NCBI GenBank assembly: GCA_027858145.1
Contig: JAQIDF010000224.1
Span: 1 to 11,859, forward strand
Length of the DNA stretch: 11,859 nt
Reading direction: 5' to 3'
Origin: Prolixibacteraceae bacterium
GTDB taxonomy: Bacteria > Bacteroidota > Bacteroidia > Bacteroidales > Prolixibacteraceae
Part shown: positions 1 through 7,516 of the stretch, one piece after another
Position numbering within the stretch: the stretch's first letter is position 1
How the letters are laid out: each line of letters begins with the position of its first letter
Made by a program: the position numbers and the translations under genes
The notes under the pieces: model-generated
What the model was told of the DNA's origin: nothing
What the model saw: only the letters and a program-made list of their open reading frames with translations
Database searches by the model: none

Positions 1-1308
1 TATCACAACCACCTGCCACCGCAGGAGATAGCCGATGATGTTAACTTTAAAAACCTGACTCAAATATGGCTGTATGGCGACCATTACAAATGGAGGGCTA
101 TGCGTGCCAATGGTATCGATGAGAAATTCATTACCGGCAAAGGTTCTGATATTGAGAAGTTTGAAAAATGGGCAGAAACCGTTCCTTACACTTTGCGCAA
201 TCCATTGTACCACTGGACACACATGGAATTGCAACGTTATTTCGACATCAGCGACGTGCTAAACCCATCAACTGCAAAACCTATGTTCGAAAAAACCGAA
301 AGCATGCTGCAACAGCCCGGTTTCTCGGTTCAAAGCTTGCTCAAAAAAGTGAAAGTCGACACCTTATGCACCACCGACGACCCTTCAGACGACCTGAAGT
401 ACCACATTCAGCTTGCCAACAACAACCCGGGGTTTAAAACCCTGCCTACATGGCGCCCCGACAAAGCGATGAATGCCGATGATGCAGCAACATACAACCA
501 ATACCTCGACAAATTAAGCAAATCGGCCGATGTTGATATCAAAACGGTCGATGACCTGATTAATACCTTGCAAAAGCGTCACGATTTTTTCAACGAAAAC
601 GGATGCCGCATTTCCGACCATGGCGTTGAAGAGATCTATGCCGAGGACTTTACCAAATCCGAAATCAACAACATTTTCAACAAGGTACGCGGCGGCAATA
701 ACCTTAACAATGATGAGTTGCGCAAATTCAAATCGTTTATGTTACTCGAAGGTGCCAAAATGGATCACGCCTCCAACTGGGCACAACAGTTTCATTACGG
801 GGTGATAAGGAACAACAACAGCCGCATGTTTGCCAAGTTAGGCCCCGATACCGGTTTCGACTCAATTGGTGACTTCAAAATCGCACAAGCCATGGTCAAA
901 TTCTTCGATACACTCGAAAGCTCCGACCAACTGGCCAAAACTATAATCTACAACATCAACCCAGGCGATAACGAAATAATAGCCACCATGTTAGGCAACT
1001 ACAACAAAGGCCCTGTGGCTGGAAAAATCCAGTTTGGATCAGGCTGGTGGTTCCTCGATCAAAAAAACGGCATGATCGAGCAAATGAATGCGCTGTCGGC
1101 ACTTGGCCTAATCAGCAAGTTTGTAGGCATGCTCACCGATTCACGCAGCTTCTTGTCATTCCCGCGCCACGACTATTTCCGCCGCATCATGTGCAACCTT
1201 TTCGGCGAAGACATGGAAAACGGCGAAATACCCAAAGACTTCGGTCTGGTAGGTCAAATCGTACAGGACATCAGCTACAACAACGCCAAAGAATACTTCA
1301 AATTCTAA
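1..1308 (+). CDS. uxaC: Glucuronate (uronate) isomerase, 5'-truncated by window edge
   Basis: UxaC interconverts D-glucuronate/D-fructuronate and D-galacturonate/tagaturonate, the first cytoplasmic step in breakdown of pectin- or glucuronate-derived sugar acids. The reading frame is open from base 1, so 435 residues are visible; the family is usually about 465-475, so roughly 30-35 N-terminal residues lie upstream. An internal ATG at 100 is not the start, because conserved sequence precedes it. Visible motifs (visible numbering): HNHL at 2-5, the HxH metal-site motif of this amidohydrolase-fold family; QIWLYGDHYKWR near 21-32; TTDDPSDD near 124-131; NGCRISDHG near 200-208; FHYG at 264-267; GSGWWF at 346-351; LTDSRSF at 378-384. 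Together these are diagnostic for the family. The gene ends just before a strong hairpin terminator and converges on the phosphofructokinase gene. By eye its G+C content and use of GAC/AAC codons are higher than in the rest of the window. Other uronate genes, if any, would be upstream. Confidence 0.96.
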   Translation, partial: YHNHLPPQEIADDVNFKNLTQIWLYGDHYKWRAMRANGIDEKFITGKGSDIEKFEKWAETVPYTLRNPLYHWTHMELQRYFDISDVLNPSTAKPMFEKTESMLQQPGFSVQSLLKKVKVDTLCTTDDPSDDLKYHIQLANNNPGFKTLPTWRPDKAMNADDAATYNQYLDKLSKSADVDIKTVDDLINTLQKRHDFFNENGCRISDHGVEEIYAEDFTKSEINNIFNKVRGGNNLNNDELRKFKSFMLLEGAKMDHASNWAQQFHYGVIRNNNSRMFAKLGPDTGFDSIGDFKIAQAMVKFFDTLESSDQLAKTIIYNINPGDNEIIATMLGNYNKGPVAGKIQFGSGWWFLDQKNGMIEQMNALSALGLISKFVGMLTDSRSFLSFPRHDYFRRIMCNLFGEDMENGEIPKDFGLVGQIVQDISYNNAKEYFKF

Positions 1309-1317
1309 CACAATCAT

Positions 1318-1354
1318 AAAAAAAACCGTTGAGACCATTCCCAACGGTTTTTTT
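1318..1354. terminator. Bidirectional rho-independent terminator between uxaC and pfp
   Basis: CCGTTG (1326-1331) pairs with CAACGG (1342-1347) around a 10-nt loop. The stem is flanked by an A-run (1318-1325) and a T-run (1348-1354), which extend the pairing and give a U-tract in either direction. It lies 10 bp after the uxaC stop and about 20 bp beyond the pfp stop, so one hairpin can end both convergent transcripts. Confidence 0.9.
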
Positions 1355-1375
1355 AATTTATTATAGTTTAATGTA

Positions 1376-3028
1376 TTATGCTTTTTCGAGTTTCAGTGTT
1401 TCTGACACACGGTCGCAAACATCAGCCGGTCCGAAATATTGAATTGGTCCGGGATACACAAAATCAGTTTTAACAGCCCACTCTTCGCGTTTCGATGCAA
1501 AATAATTGAATGGTTTGCCATCAAGTTCAACCAATGCTTTCTGAATTACAGGTTTCATATGACCGTGACGACGTTCCATATTCATCATCATTGTAATAGG
1601 TACACCGCCGGCAATCCATTCGTCAGCCGATGCAGTAGTGTTACGTACCGATGACATATAACCTGTTTTTCCGCTGGCAATAAGTGCTGATGCATTGTAT
1701 CCTAATGAATAACAATAGTCAGCATCGAAATTAGACGGAGCTGCACAACGGCCTTCATAACCAAAGAAATGATTTTGCGAACCAAACTTACCTGAAAACT
1801 TATTCTCAAGCTTACGCTCAACCAATTCAGCTTCAACCATTTCGATTAAAAGTTTTTCTGTTTCAATTTTTGAAACCTGTACATTTCCGTGTGGGTCGCG
1901 GTCTAAGGTAAGCTGGCTGGCAATACCTTCGGGCAACGAACGGAATACAACTGAAGATGATGGTGAAAGCTTTTCAGCTACCCAGTCGATACGATGCGAT
2001 TTTTTCACATGCGAGAAAGCTTGAGCCGAAGCGGTTCCTTCTGCCAAAAGATCATTCAATTCGTTAATTAAAGTTTTCATCTCAGGAATGAACTCAATCA
2101 ATCCTTCAGGAATTAATGCAACACCAAAATCTTCACCATTATCGGCACGTTTAGCAATTACATCGGCAATACCATCTACAATTTCGCTTAAAGTTTGTTT
2201 CTTCCGGGCAACTTCTTCCGAAATTAAACAAATATTAGGCTGGGTTTGCAATGCACACTCTAAAGCAATGTGAGAAGCCGAACGCCCCATCAATTTAATA
2301 AAATGCCAGTATTTTTTGGCTGAATTGGCATCACGCATAATGTTACCAATTAATTCTGAATATACCTTGCATGCTGTATCAAAACCAAATGAAATTTCAA
2401 TCATTTCATTTTTAAGGTCACCATCAATCGTTTTTGGACATCCAATTACCTGCACACCTGCATCTTTATTCTTGTAGTACTCTGCCAAAACACAAGCATT
2501 GGTATTAGAATCGTCGCCACCAATAACAACTACGGCATTAATGCCTAAATTTTTGCAATTTTCAAGGCCTTGATCAAATTGAGACTCCTCTTCAAGCTTT
2601 GTACGTCCCGATCCGATTATATCAAAGCCTCCTGTATTGCGGTGTTCATCAATAATATCATCTTTCAATTCAACAACATTATTATTGATAAAACCATCAG
2701 GGCCTCCTAAAAATCCAAATAATTTGTTTTCAGGATTCATTTTTTTCAAACCATCGAAAATGCCGGAAATCACATTATGACCACCGGGAGCTTGTCCACC
2801 TGACAGGATTACACCTACATTCATAACAGGAGCATCCATTTTTTTATCAGAAGACTCAAAACTAACTATTGGTAACCCGTTAGTATTCGGAAACAATTCT
2901 TTTATCGCTTCCTGGTCTGCAACCGATTCTGTTGCTTTGCCTTCAACAGCTTTTACATTTTCTTTTAAAGCTTTTGGTAATTTAGGCTGGTATTTTGCCC
3001 TTTCTTTCTGTAATGCACTAATTGCCAT
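1376..3028 (-). CDS. pfp: Pyrophosphate--fructose 6-phosphate 1-phosphotransferase (long-form PPi-PFK)
   Basis: This enzyme reversibly phosphorylates fructose 6-phosphate to fructose 1,6-bisphosphate using pyrophosphate instead of ATP, in cytoplasmic glycolysis/gluconeogenesis. At 550 residues it matches the long PFP clade (about 550) rather than ATP-PFKs (about 320). Motifs: GGQAPGGHN at 77-85; FLGGPDGF near 107-113; GGDDSN at 170-175, where the second Asp replaces the Gly of the ATP-enzyme GGDGS and is the known PPi-specificity change; PKTIDGD at 198-204, with the family's PPi-type Lys and the catalytic Asp of TIDGD; MGRSASH at 247-253. The chosen ATG (3026-3028) has no Shine-Dalgarno sequence but an A-rich leader, as is usual in Bacteroidota. 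A promoter-like site lies about 90 bp upstream, so it is probably transcribed separately from the zinc-ribbon gene. It shares a bidirectional terminator with uxaC. Confidence 0.97.
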   Translation of the reverse strand: MAISALQKERAKYQPKLPKALKENVKAVEGKATESVADQEAIKELFPNTNGLPIVSFESSDKKMDAPVMNVGVILSGGQAPGGHNVISGIFDGLKKMNPENKLFGFLGGPDGFINNNVVELKDDIIDEHRNTGGFDIIGSGRTKLEEESQFDQGLENCKNLGINAVVVIGGDDSNTNACVLAEYYKNKDAGVQVIGCPKTIDGDLKNEMIEISFGFDTACKVYSELIGNIMRDANSAKKYWHFIKLMGRSASHIALECALQTQPNICLISEEVARKKQTLSEIVDGIADVIAKRADNGEDFGVALIPEGLIEFIPEMKTLINELNDLLAEGTASAQAFSHVKKSHRIDWVAEKLSPSSSVVFRSLPEGIASQLTLDRDPHGNVQVSKIETEKLLIEMVEAELVERKLENKFSGKFGSQNHFFGYEGRCAAPSNFDADYCYSLGYNASALIASGKTGYMSSVRNTTASADEWIAGGVPITMMMNMERRHGHMKPVIQKALVELDGKPFNYFASKREEWAVKTDFVYPGPIQYFGPADVCDRVSETLKLEKA

Positions 3029-3117
3029 TGTTCTATGTTTTTATTATTTTGATTGATCAAATAACACCTTCATAAAAAGCTAAATAACAAAAGCTTGCTA
3101 ATTGCTTTTCACGCAAA

Positions 3118-3149
3118 CAAACTTACATAATTGGCTAATTATCTATAAA
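3118..3149 (-). promoter_or_regulatory. Putative pfp promoter (Bacteroides-type)
   Basis: On the minus strand TAAGTTTG (complement of 3118-3125) matches the -7 consensus TAnnTTTG exactly. A TTTA (3146-3149) sits 20 bp upstream, a 3/4 match to the -33 TTTG. Transcription would start near 3111, giving a leader of about 80 nt. The leader begins with a small 6-bp hairpin, AAAAGC/GCTTTT (3089-3109), which could protect the 5' end. The -7 match is seen; promoter function is inferred. Confidence 0.5.
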
Positions 3150-3206
3150 TTAATAGTGGTAAATCAAGCTATCAAAATGAAAATTTAAACATTTATTAGC
3201 ATTGCA

Positions 3207-3416
3207 CTAGCCTGTAAAGAAGTCAAAAACATTTCCAAAGGCTGACGTACGACCTTTGTATAATTCGGTGTACCCACAGCGAATACATGAAACAGTCGTA
3301 AATTTCTTATTTTGCACGTCAAATATTTTTGCAAACGCGCCACCAGTAGCACGCATGCGATCAACTTCATATTCTCTGCTTCCACATTTGGGGCATAAAT
3401 ACTGCTGTCTTTCCAT
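3207..3416 (-). CDS. Small zinc-ribbon nucleic-acid-binding-type protein (DUF2082-like)
   Basis: This is a 69-residue protein made almost entirely of one zinc ribbon. CPKC (C8, C11) and CIRC (C44, C47) would bind one Zn ion, and between them lies the conserved-looking stretch RATGGAFAKIFDVQNKKF. After the second knuckle comes GYTELYKG and a Phe-rich C-terminus. The overall pattern matches the Pfam DUF2082 / zinc_ribbon_13 family, annotated as putative nucleic-acid-binding zinc ribbons; its true function is unknown to me. There is no signal peptide or membrane segment, so it is likely cytoplasmic. It lies between a terminator (3517-3551) and the pfp promoter. I found no TAnnTTTG box directly upstream, so its promoter is unclear. 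An overlapping frame starting at 3385 is a shadow, since it lacks the cysteine spacing. Confidence 0.88.
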   Translation of the reverse strand: MERQQYLCPKCGSREYEVDRMRATGGAFAKIFDVQNKKFTTVSCIRCGYTELYKGRTSAFGNVFDFFTG

Positions 3417-3516
3417 CGTTTGATCTTTTAAAGTGTTAAAAAACTCGTTTAAGTTTTATATGACGTTTTTGTTTTAAGAAAATTACAGTTCATGAATATT
3501 TTATGAGAAAATATAC

Positions 3517-3551
3517 AAAAAAGCCGGTAACAAAATTACTTGCTACCGGCT
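3517..3551 (-). terminator. Rho-independent terminator after the sigma/microprotein unit
   Basis: On the minus strand an AGCCGGTA...TACCGGCT stem (arms 3544-3551 and 3522-3529, 8 perfect bp, 14-nt loop) is followed by a run of six T (complement of 3517-3522). It lies about 20 bp past the stop of the 68-residue gene and before the zinc-ribbon gene. It therefore separates these two transcription units. Confidence 0.88.
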
Positions 3552-3572
3552 CCTATCATACGTAATTACACA

Positions 3573-3779
3573 TCAATTCATAATCACTTCTACCGTTCCA
3601 ACACTCTCACTTTCAACCGAATCGTATGCTCGCGCAAACGACATTATGTTATCAACACACCTTTCAGGAGCACTAAATAATTCAGTATTCTCCTGTTTAC
3701 CGGTATTTTCATTTTGTAATATGGTTGAACGTAAGGTTGTATAAAAATGATTCACATAAAAGGTAAAGATTTTCTTCAT
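3573..3779 (-). CDS. Unrecognised 68-residue protein downstream of the ECF sigma gene
   Basis: I do not recognise this protein with certainty. The ATG at 3777-3779 gives 68 residues; a GTG two codons upstream (3783-3785) would add two residues but is less likely. Residues 1-21 are rich in aromatic and hydrophobic residues plus Lys (MKKIFTFYVNHFYTT...), but this is too polar and short for a clear signal peptide or membrane anchor. Residues 22-36 are polar and probably disordered. Residues 38-53 (PERCVDNIMSFARAY) look like an amphipathic helix, and the chain ends SVGTVEVIMN. The gene follows the sigma factor by 74 bp with no promoter-like box or terminator between, and a strong terminator follows it. 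It is therefore probably co-transcribed with the sigma gene. A role as sigma-factor partner is only a positional inference. The clean terminator and tidy spacing support a real gene. Confidence 0.66.
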   Translation of the reverse strand: MKKIFTFYVNHFYTTLRSTILQNENTGKQENTELFSAPERCVDNIMSFARAYDSVESESVGTVEVIMN

Positions 3780-3853
3780 AGGCACATTCTTACTTGTTAT
3801 TTTTAATCAGAACGCACCTCGATCCCTAAATATTATTTACAACAAACAAAAAA

Positions 3854-4447
3854 TTACATTTTTGTTAAAATCAACTGTTTTTCTTCTATCAATTTGCGCA
3901 AGTTAATAAGTGCATAACGCATACGCCCAAGCGCTGTATTAATGCTTACATTGGTATGTACAGCAATCTCTTTGAAGCTCATGTCCATATAATGACGCAT
4001 CTTCACAACTTGCTTCTGATCTTCGGGAAGTTCCTCCACCAAATCTTTAACTGAATTCAGAATCTGATCATTGATCATCAAATCCTCAATATTCTCATCA
4101 GAAAATTTAGTTGAATTGAATAAATCATATTCAGATGCATCATTGGAGCATGTACTCATATTCTTCTCCCTTCGATAATGGTCAATTACCAAGTTATGTG
4201 AGATCCGCATCACCCAAGATGCAAATTTACCATTATCAATGTATTTACCCGCTTTTAACGAACGTACAACTTTGATAAAAGCATCCTGAAAAATATCTTC
4301 AGCTAAATGATGATTTTTTACCGTAACCAAAATGTAGGTAAAAATTTTGTTTTTGTACCGATTAATGAGAGTTTCAAGTGAAGTATGGTCACCATCAACA
4401 TAGGATTGTATCAACTCATTATCGCTCAGATTTTTTCTGTCGATCAT
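3854..4447 (-). CDS. ECF-type (sigma-70 family) RNA polymerase sigma factor
   Basis: This 197-residue alternative sigma factor directs RNA polymerase to a subset of promoters. The two-domain layout is typical of the ECF group: sigma region 2 at about residues 25-94, including the AEDIFQDAFIKVVRSL core-binding/-10 helix (49-64) and FASWVMRISHNLVIDHYRR (75-93). An acidic linker spans about 100-130. Region 4 lies at about 131-184, with ELPEDQKQVVKMRHY and the helix-turn-helix SFKEIAVHTNVSINTALGRMR (157-177) for -35 recognition. No transmembrane or extra C-terminal regulatory domain is seen. No FecR-like anti-sigma or SusC/D genes lie next to it, unlike polysaccharide-utilisation sigma factors. 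A 68-residue protein follows in the same orientation, and uvrA diverges upstream. A weak AAAGG lies 4-8 nt before the ATG. The family assignment is firm; the regulon is unknown. Confidence 0.95.
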   Translation of the reverse strand: MIDRKNLSDNELIQSYVDGDHTSLETLINRYKNKIFTYILVTVKNHHLAEDIFQDAFIKVVRSLKAGKYIDNGKFASWVMRISHNLVIDHYRREKNMSTCSNDASEYDLFNSTKFSDENIEDLMINDQILNSVKDLVEELPEDQKQVVKMRHYMDMSFKEIAVHTNVSINTALGRMRYALINLRKLIEEKQLILTKM

Positions 4448-4503
4448 TACCTTTATTATTTAAGTTAATTTAAGGTAGAGTTGTTTCGATAAGTTTTCTC
4501 CTA

Positions 4504-4536
4504 TTGTTTTTATGGTGTTACAAAATGTTAACTTTG
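4504..4536 (+). promoter_or_regulatory. Putative uvrA promoter overlapping the sigma-gene promoter
   Basis: TAACTTTG at 4529-4536 matches the -7 consensus TAnnTTTG exactly. A TTG at 4504-4506 lies 22 bp upstream as an imperfect -33. Transcription would start near 4543, about 40 nt before the uvrA ATG. The -7 box is only 3 bp from the -7 box of the divergent sigma gene. Confidence 0.55.
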
Positions 4537-4539
4537 TTT

Positions 4540-4570
4540 CAAAAATAGGTATTTTTTATAAACACGCAAA
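4540..4570 (-). promoter_or_regulatory. Promoter of the ECF sigma gene (perfect Bacteroides-type match)
   Basis: On the minus strand TTTG (complement of 4567-4570) and TATTTTTG (complement of 4540-4547) are separated by exactly 19 bp. This is a full match to TTTG-N19-TAnnTTTG, the consensus for the primary sigma factor of Bacteroides. Transcription would start near 4533, leaving a leader of about 85 nt. The match is seen directly; activity is inferred. Confidence 0.72.
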
Positions 4571-4584
4571 CAATTTACTGTTAA

Positions 4585-7401
4585 ATGTCAGATAAAACAA
4601 ATTTCATCGATCATATTCACATTAAAGGAGCACGCCTCCATAATTTAAAAAACATTGAACTCAAAATTCCCCGGAACAAATTTGTTGTAATAACAGGCGT
4701 ATCGGGGTCAGGAAAATCAACACTTGCATTTGATACCTTGTATGCCGAGGGGCAACGACGGTATGTTGAAAGCTTATCATCGTATGCCCGACAATTCCTG
4801 GGGCGTATTAATAAGCCCGAAGTTGACTTTATAAAAGGAATACCACCGGCCATTGCCATTGAACAGAAAGTAAACACACGTAATCCGCGTTCAACTGTTG
4901 GCACATCTACCGAGATATACGACTATCTGAAATTACTGTATGCACGTGTTGGCAAAACAACATCACCAGTTTCAGGCACAGAAGTTAAAAAACAAGATGT
5001 TACCGATGTGGTCAACCACATCTTATCATTTCCTGAAAAAACCCGCATCCTTATATTAACCCCACTGAAATCGTATCACAACCGCGGACTGGAAGAGGAA
5101 ATTAAATTGTTGTTCCAACAGGGGTTCACAAGGCTCGAAACAGGTGGTAAAACCATCAAAATTGACTCTTCAGAGGCTGTTGAAAAAATAAAAGAGGATA
5201 AAACAACAATCAACATAGTTATCGACCGCATATCGGTTAATAATGATGAAGATACGCTGAGCCGTATGGGCGATTCGGTACAGGCGGCATTTAACGAGGG
5301 ACAAGGAATATGTATTGTTAAAGCTTTAACCGACGACGGCATAGAAGAAAAAACCTTTTCTCACAAATTTGAACTCGATGGAATTGAATTCGAAGAACCT
5401 TCTATTAACATGTTCAGTTTTAACAACCCCATTGGAGCTTGCCCGCGATGCGAAGGTTACGGAAAAGTAATTGGTATTGATGAAGACCTGGTTATTCCCA
5501 ACAAAACACTTTCGTTGTACGATGATGCCGTTGCATGTTGGAAAGGAGAAAAAATGTCGGAATGGAAACACCAGCTTATAAACAATGCTACCAAATTTGA
5601 TTTTCCGATTCATAAACCTGTACAAGATCTTTCACCCGTCCAAAAAAAGCTGTTATGGACAGGCAACCAATATTTTCATGGTTTAAACGACTTTTTTGCT
5701 TATCTCGAATCGAAAAGTTACAAAATACAGTACAGGGTTATGCTGGCCCGTTACCGTGGTAAAACAATCTGCCCCGAATGCAACGGTTCCCGGCTAAAAA
5801 AAGAAGCGGGATATGTTAAAGTGGCCAACACATCATTACAAGAACTGGTGCTAAAACCGGTATCGGAACTCAAACTTTATTTTGAACAACTAAGTTTTGA
5901 CACCCACGACAGCAAGATTGCCGAACGTTTGCTCAGGGAAATTAATAACCGTTTAAGCTTTTTATGCAATGTGGGACTCGGTTATTTAACACTTAACAGG
6001 CTATCAGCTACATTGTCGGGGGGAGAATCGCAACGTATCAACCTGGCCACATCGCTGGGCAGCGGACTGATTGGCTCGATATACATACTCGACGAACCCA
6101 GCATTGGTTTGCATTCGCGTGATACACAACAACTAATCGGCGTTCTGAACAAACTGCGCGATTTGGGAAATACGGTTGTAGTGGTAGAGCATGATGAAGA
6201 AATAATCAGGGCAGCCGACCTTGTTATTGATATTGGCCCGCTCGCCGGTACCCATGGCGGGGAAATCATGTTTACCGGAGACCAAAATGACCTGAAAAAA
6301 GATTCGAAAAGCCTTACTGCCGCCTATCTAAATAACAATAAAAACATTGACACACCAACAATACGCCGAAAATGGAATAATTATATCGAAGTGGTGGGAG
6401 CACGCGAGAATAACCTGAAAAATATCGACGTTAAAATACCCCTAAACATTATGACGGTTATAACAGGGGTTAGTGGCTCAGGAAAATCATCGCTGGTAAA
6501 ACAGGTGCTCTACCCTGCCCTTGCGAAACGATTTGGAATGTATGGCGAACAGACCGGAAAACACGATAAAATAAACGGCGATTTACAACTTTTACATTCT
6601 ATTGAGTTTGTTGATCAAAACCCTATCGGAAAATCTTCACGCTCAAACCCTGTCACCTACCTGAAAGCTTACGATGAAATACGAGCGCTTTTTTCCCAGC
6701 AACAATCAGCTAAAGTACTTGGGTTAAAACCTTCGCATTTCTCTTTTAATGTAGATGGCGGAAGATGCGATGAATGCCAGGGTGAGGGCCAGATAAAAGT
6801 TGAGATGCAATTTATGGCAGACATCTATTTATCATGTGAAAGCTGTGGCGGTAAGCGTTTCAAAGAAAACATACTGGATGTAAAATACAAAGGCAAAAGT
6901 ATAGACGAAGTACTTAACCTTACGGTAAATCAGGCAATTGATTTCTTCAGCAAAGAAGACAAATCAACAGAAAAGAAAATTGTTAAACGGTTAAAACCAC
7001 TTCAGGATGTAGGGCTTGGATATGTTCATCTGGGACAGGCCTCAAGCACTTTATCAGGTGGAGAAAGTCAACGGGTTAAACTAGCGTATTTTTTAGCAAA
7101 AGAAAAAGCAGAACCGACACTTTTCATTTTTGATGAACCCACCACAGGTCTCCATTTTCACGATATTAATACGCTGTTAAAGTCGTTAAATGCTTTGATT
7201 TATCGCGGACATACTGTTTTGATTGTAGAACACAACCTTGAAATTATAAAATCGGCTGACTGGCTAATTGATTTAGGCCCGGAAGGTGGAAACGAGGGCG
7301 GACAAATCGTTTTTACCGGAAAGCCAGAAGAGATTGTAAACGAAGAAAAATCGTATACAGGACAATCGCTTCAATTAAAAATCAGCAACACTGAAAAATA
7401 A
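4585..7401 (+). CDS. uvrA: Excinuclease ABC subunit A (UvrA), damage-recognition ATPase
   Basis: UvrA dimerises and scans DNA for bulky lesions, then loads UvrB for nucleotide excision repair in the cytoplasm. The 938 residues equal the usual length (about 940). It has two ABC ATPase halves. First: Walker A GVSGSGKS (38-45), signature LSGGESQR (477-484), Walker B ending DE (503-504). Second: Walker A GVSGSGKS (628-635), signature LSGGESQR (823-830), Walker B DE (850-851). The UvrB-binding and DNA-binding insertions lie between 110 and 400. The C-terminal zinc module is intact (C728, C731, C751, C754). The N-terminal one keeps CPRC (286-289), but the expected upstream CxxC pair is absent: about 259-262 reads SHKF. 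The ATG at 4585 has no Shine-Dalgarno sequence. The gene diverges from an ECF sigma gene through overlapping promoters and converges on a MATE gene. Confidence 0.98.
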   Translation: MSDKTNFIDHIHIKGARLHNLKNIELKIPRNKFVVITGVSGSGKSTLAFDTLYAEGQRRYVESLSSYARQFLGRINKPEVDFIKGIPPAIAIEQKVNTRNPRSTVGTSTEIYDYLKLLYARVGKTTSPVSGTEVKKQDVTDVVNHILSFPEKTRILILTPLKSYHNRGLEEEIKLLFQQGFTRLETGGKTIKIDSSEAVEKIKEDKTTINIVIDRISVNNDEDTLSRMGDSVQAAFNEGQGICIVKALTDDGIEEKTFSHKFELDGIEFEEPSINMFSFNNPIGACPRCEGYGKVIGIDEDLVIPNKTLSLYDDAVACWKGEKMSEWKHQLINNATKFDFPIHKPVQDLSPVQKKLLWTGNQYFHGLNDFFAYLESKSYKIQYRVMLARYRGKTICPECNGSRLKKEAGYVKVANTSLQELVLKPVSELKLYFEQLSFDTHDSKIAERLLREINNRLSFLCNVGLGYLTLNRLSATLSGGESQRINLATSLGSGLIGSIYILDEPSIGLHSRDTQQLIGVLNKLRDLGNTVVVVEHDEEIIRAADLVIDIGPLAGTHGGEIMFTGDQNDLKKDSKSLTAAYLNNNKNIDTPTIRRKWNNYIEVVGARENNLKNIDVKIPLNIMTVITGVSGSGKSSLVKQVLYPALAKRFGMYGEQTGKHDKINGDLQLLHSIEFVDQNPIGKSSRSNPVTYLKAYDEIRALFSQQQSAKVLGLKPSHFSFNVDGGRCDECQGEGQIKVEMQFMADIYLSCESCGGKRFKENILDVKYKGKSIDEVLNLTVNQAIDFFSKEDKSTEKKIVKRLKPLQDVGLGYVHLGQASSTLSGGESQRVKLAYFLAKEKAEPTLFIFDEPTTGLHFHDINTLLKSLNALIYRGHTVLIVEHNLEIIKSADWLIDLGPEGGNEGGQIVFTGKPEEIVNEEKSYTGQSLQLKISNTEK

Positions 7402-7423
7402 ACCAAAAATACTTTACAGAATA

Positions 7424-7467
7424 AGAAAGCGATAGAATTTGTTAAACAGCATTTTCCATCGCTTTCT
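7424..7467. terminator. Hairpin between convergent uvrA and MATE genes, possible terminator
   Basis: AGAAAGCGAT (7424-7433) and ATCGCTTTCT (7458-7467) form a perfect 10-bp stem with a 24-nt loop, 22 bp past the uvrA stop and 49 bp past the MATE stop. Neither side carries a clean U-run, so it may be a weak intrinsic terminator or a 3'-end stabilising hairpin. No other terminator is visible in this 115-bp gap. Confidence 0.55.
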
Positions 7468-7492
7468 ACTGCCTTCTATAGTTTTCCTACTC

Positions 7493-7510
7493 CCAATTGC
7501 TTCCAATTGC
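7493..7510. repeat. Short tandem CCAATTGC direct repeat
   Basis: CCAATTGC occurs at 7493-7500 and again at 7503-7510, a 10-bp period (one helical turn). It is in the gap just past the MATE stop codon. Each copy contains the palindrome CAATTG. No function is apparent, and a chance duplication is possible. Confidence 0.5.
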
Positions 7511-7516
7511 CCTCAA

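Noticed and set aside
74..437. Open frames overlapping the start of uxaC (74-262 and 168-437)
   Set aside because: They lie in other frames of a strongly conserved uxaC sequence and have no recognisable motifs.
1156..1344. Minus-strand open frame of 62 residues antisense to the uxaC 3' end
   Set aside because: It starts inside conserved uxaC codons, and its 5' coding part mirrors uxaC; the stretch between it and pfp is a terminator.
3053..3060. TTGATCAA palindrome upstream of pfp
   Set aside because: An 8-bp AT-rich palindrome found once; too short to call an operator.
3185..3385. Alternative minus-strand frame over the zinc-ribbon gene
   Set aside because: The overlapping frame 3207-3416 has the paired CxxC motifs and a family match; this one is a shadow.
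4617..6269. Several 88-99 residue minus-strand frames inside uvrA
   Set aside because: They are antisense to conserved UvrA motifs and have no promoter or family features.
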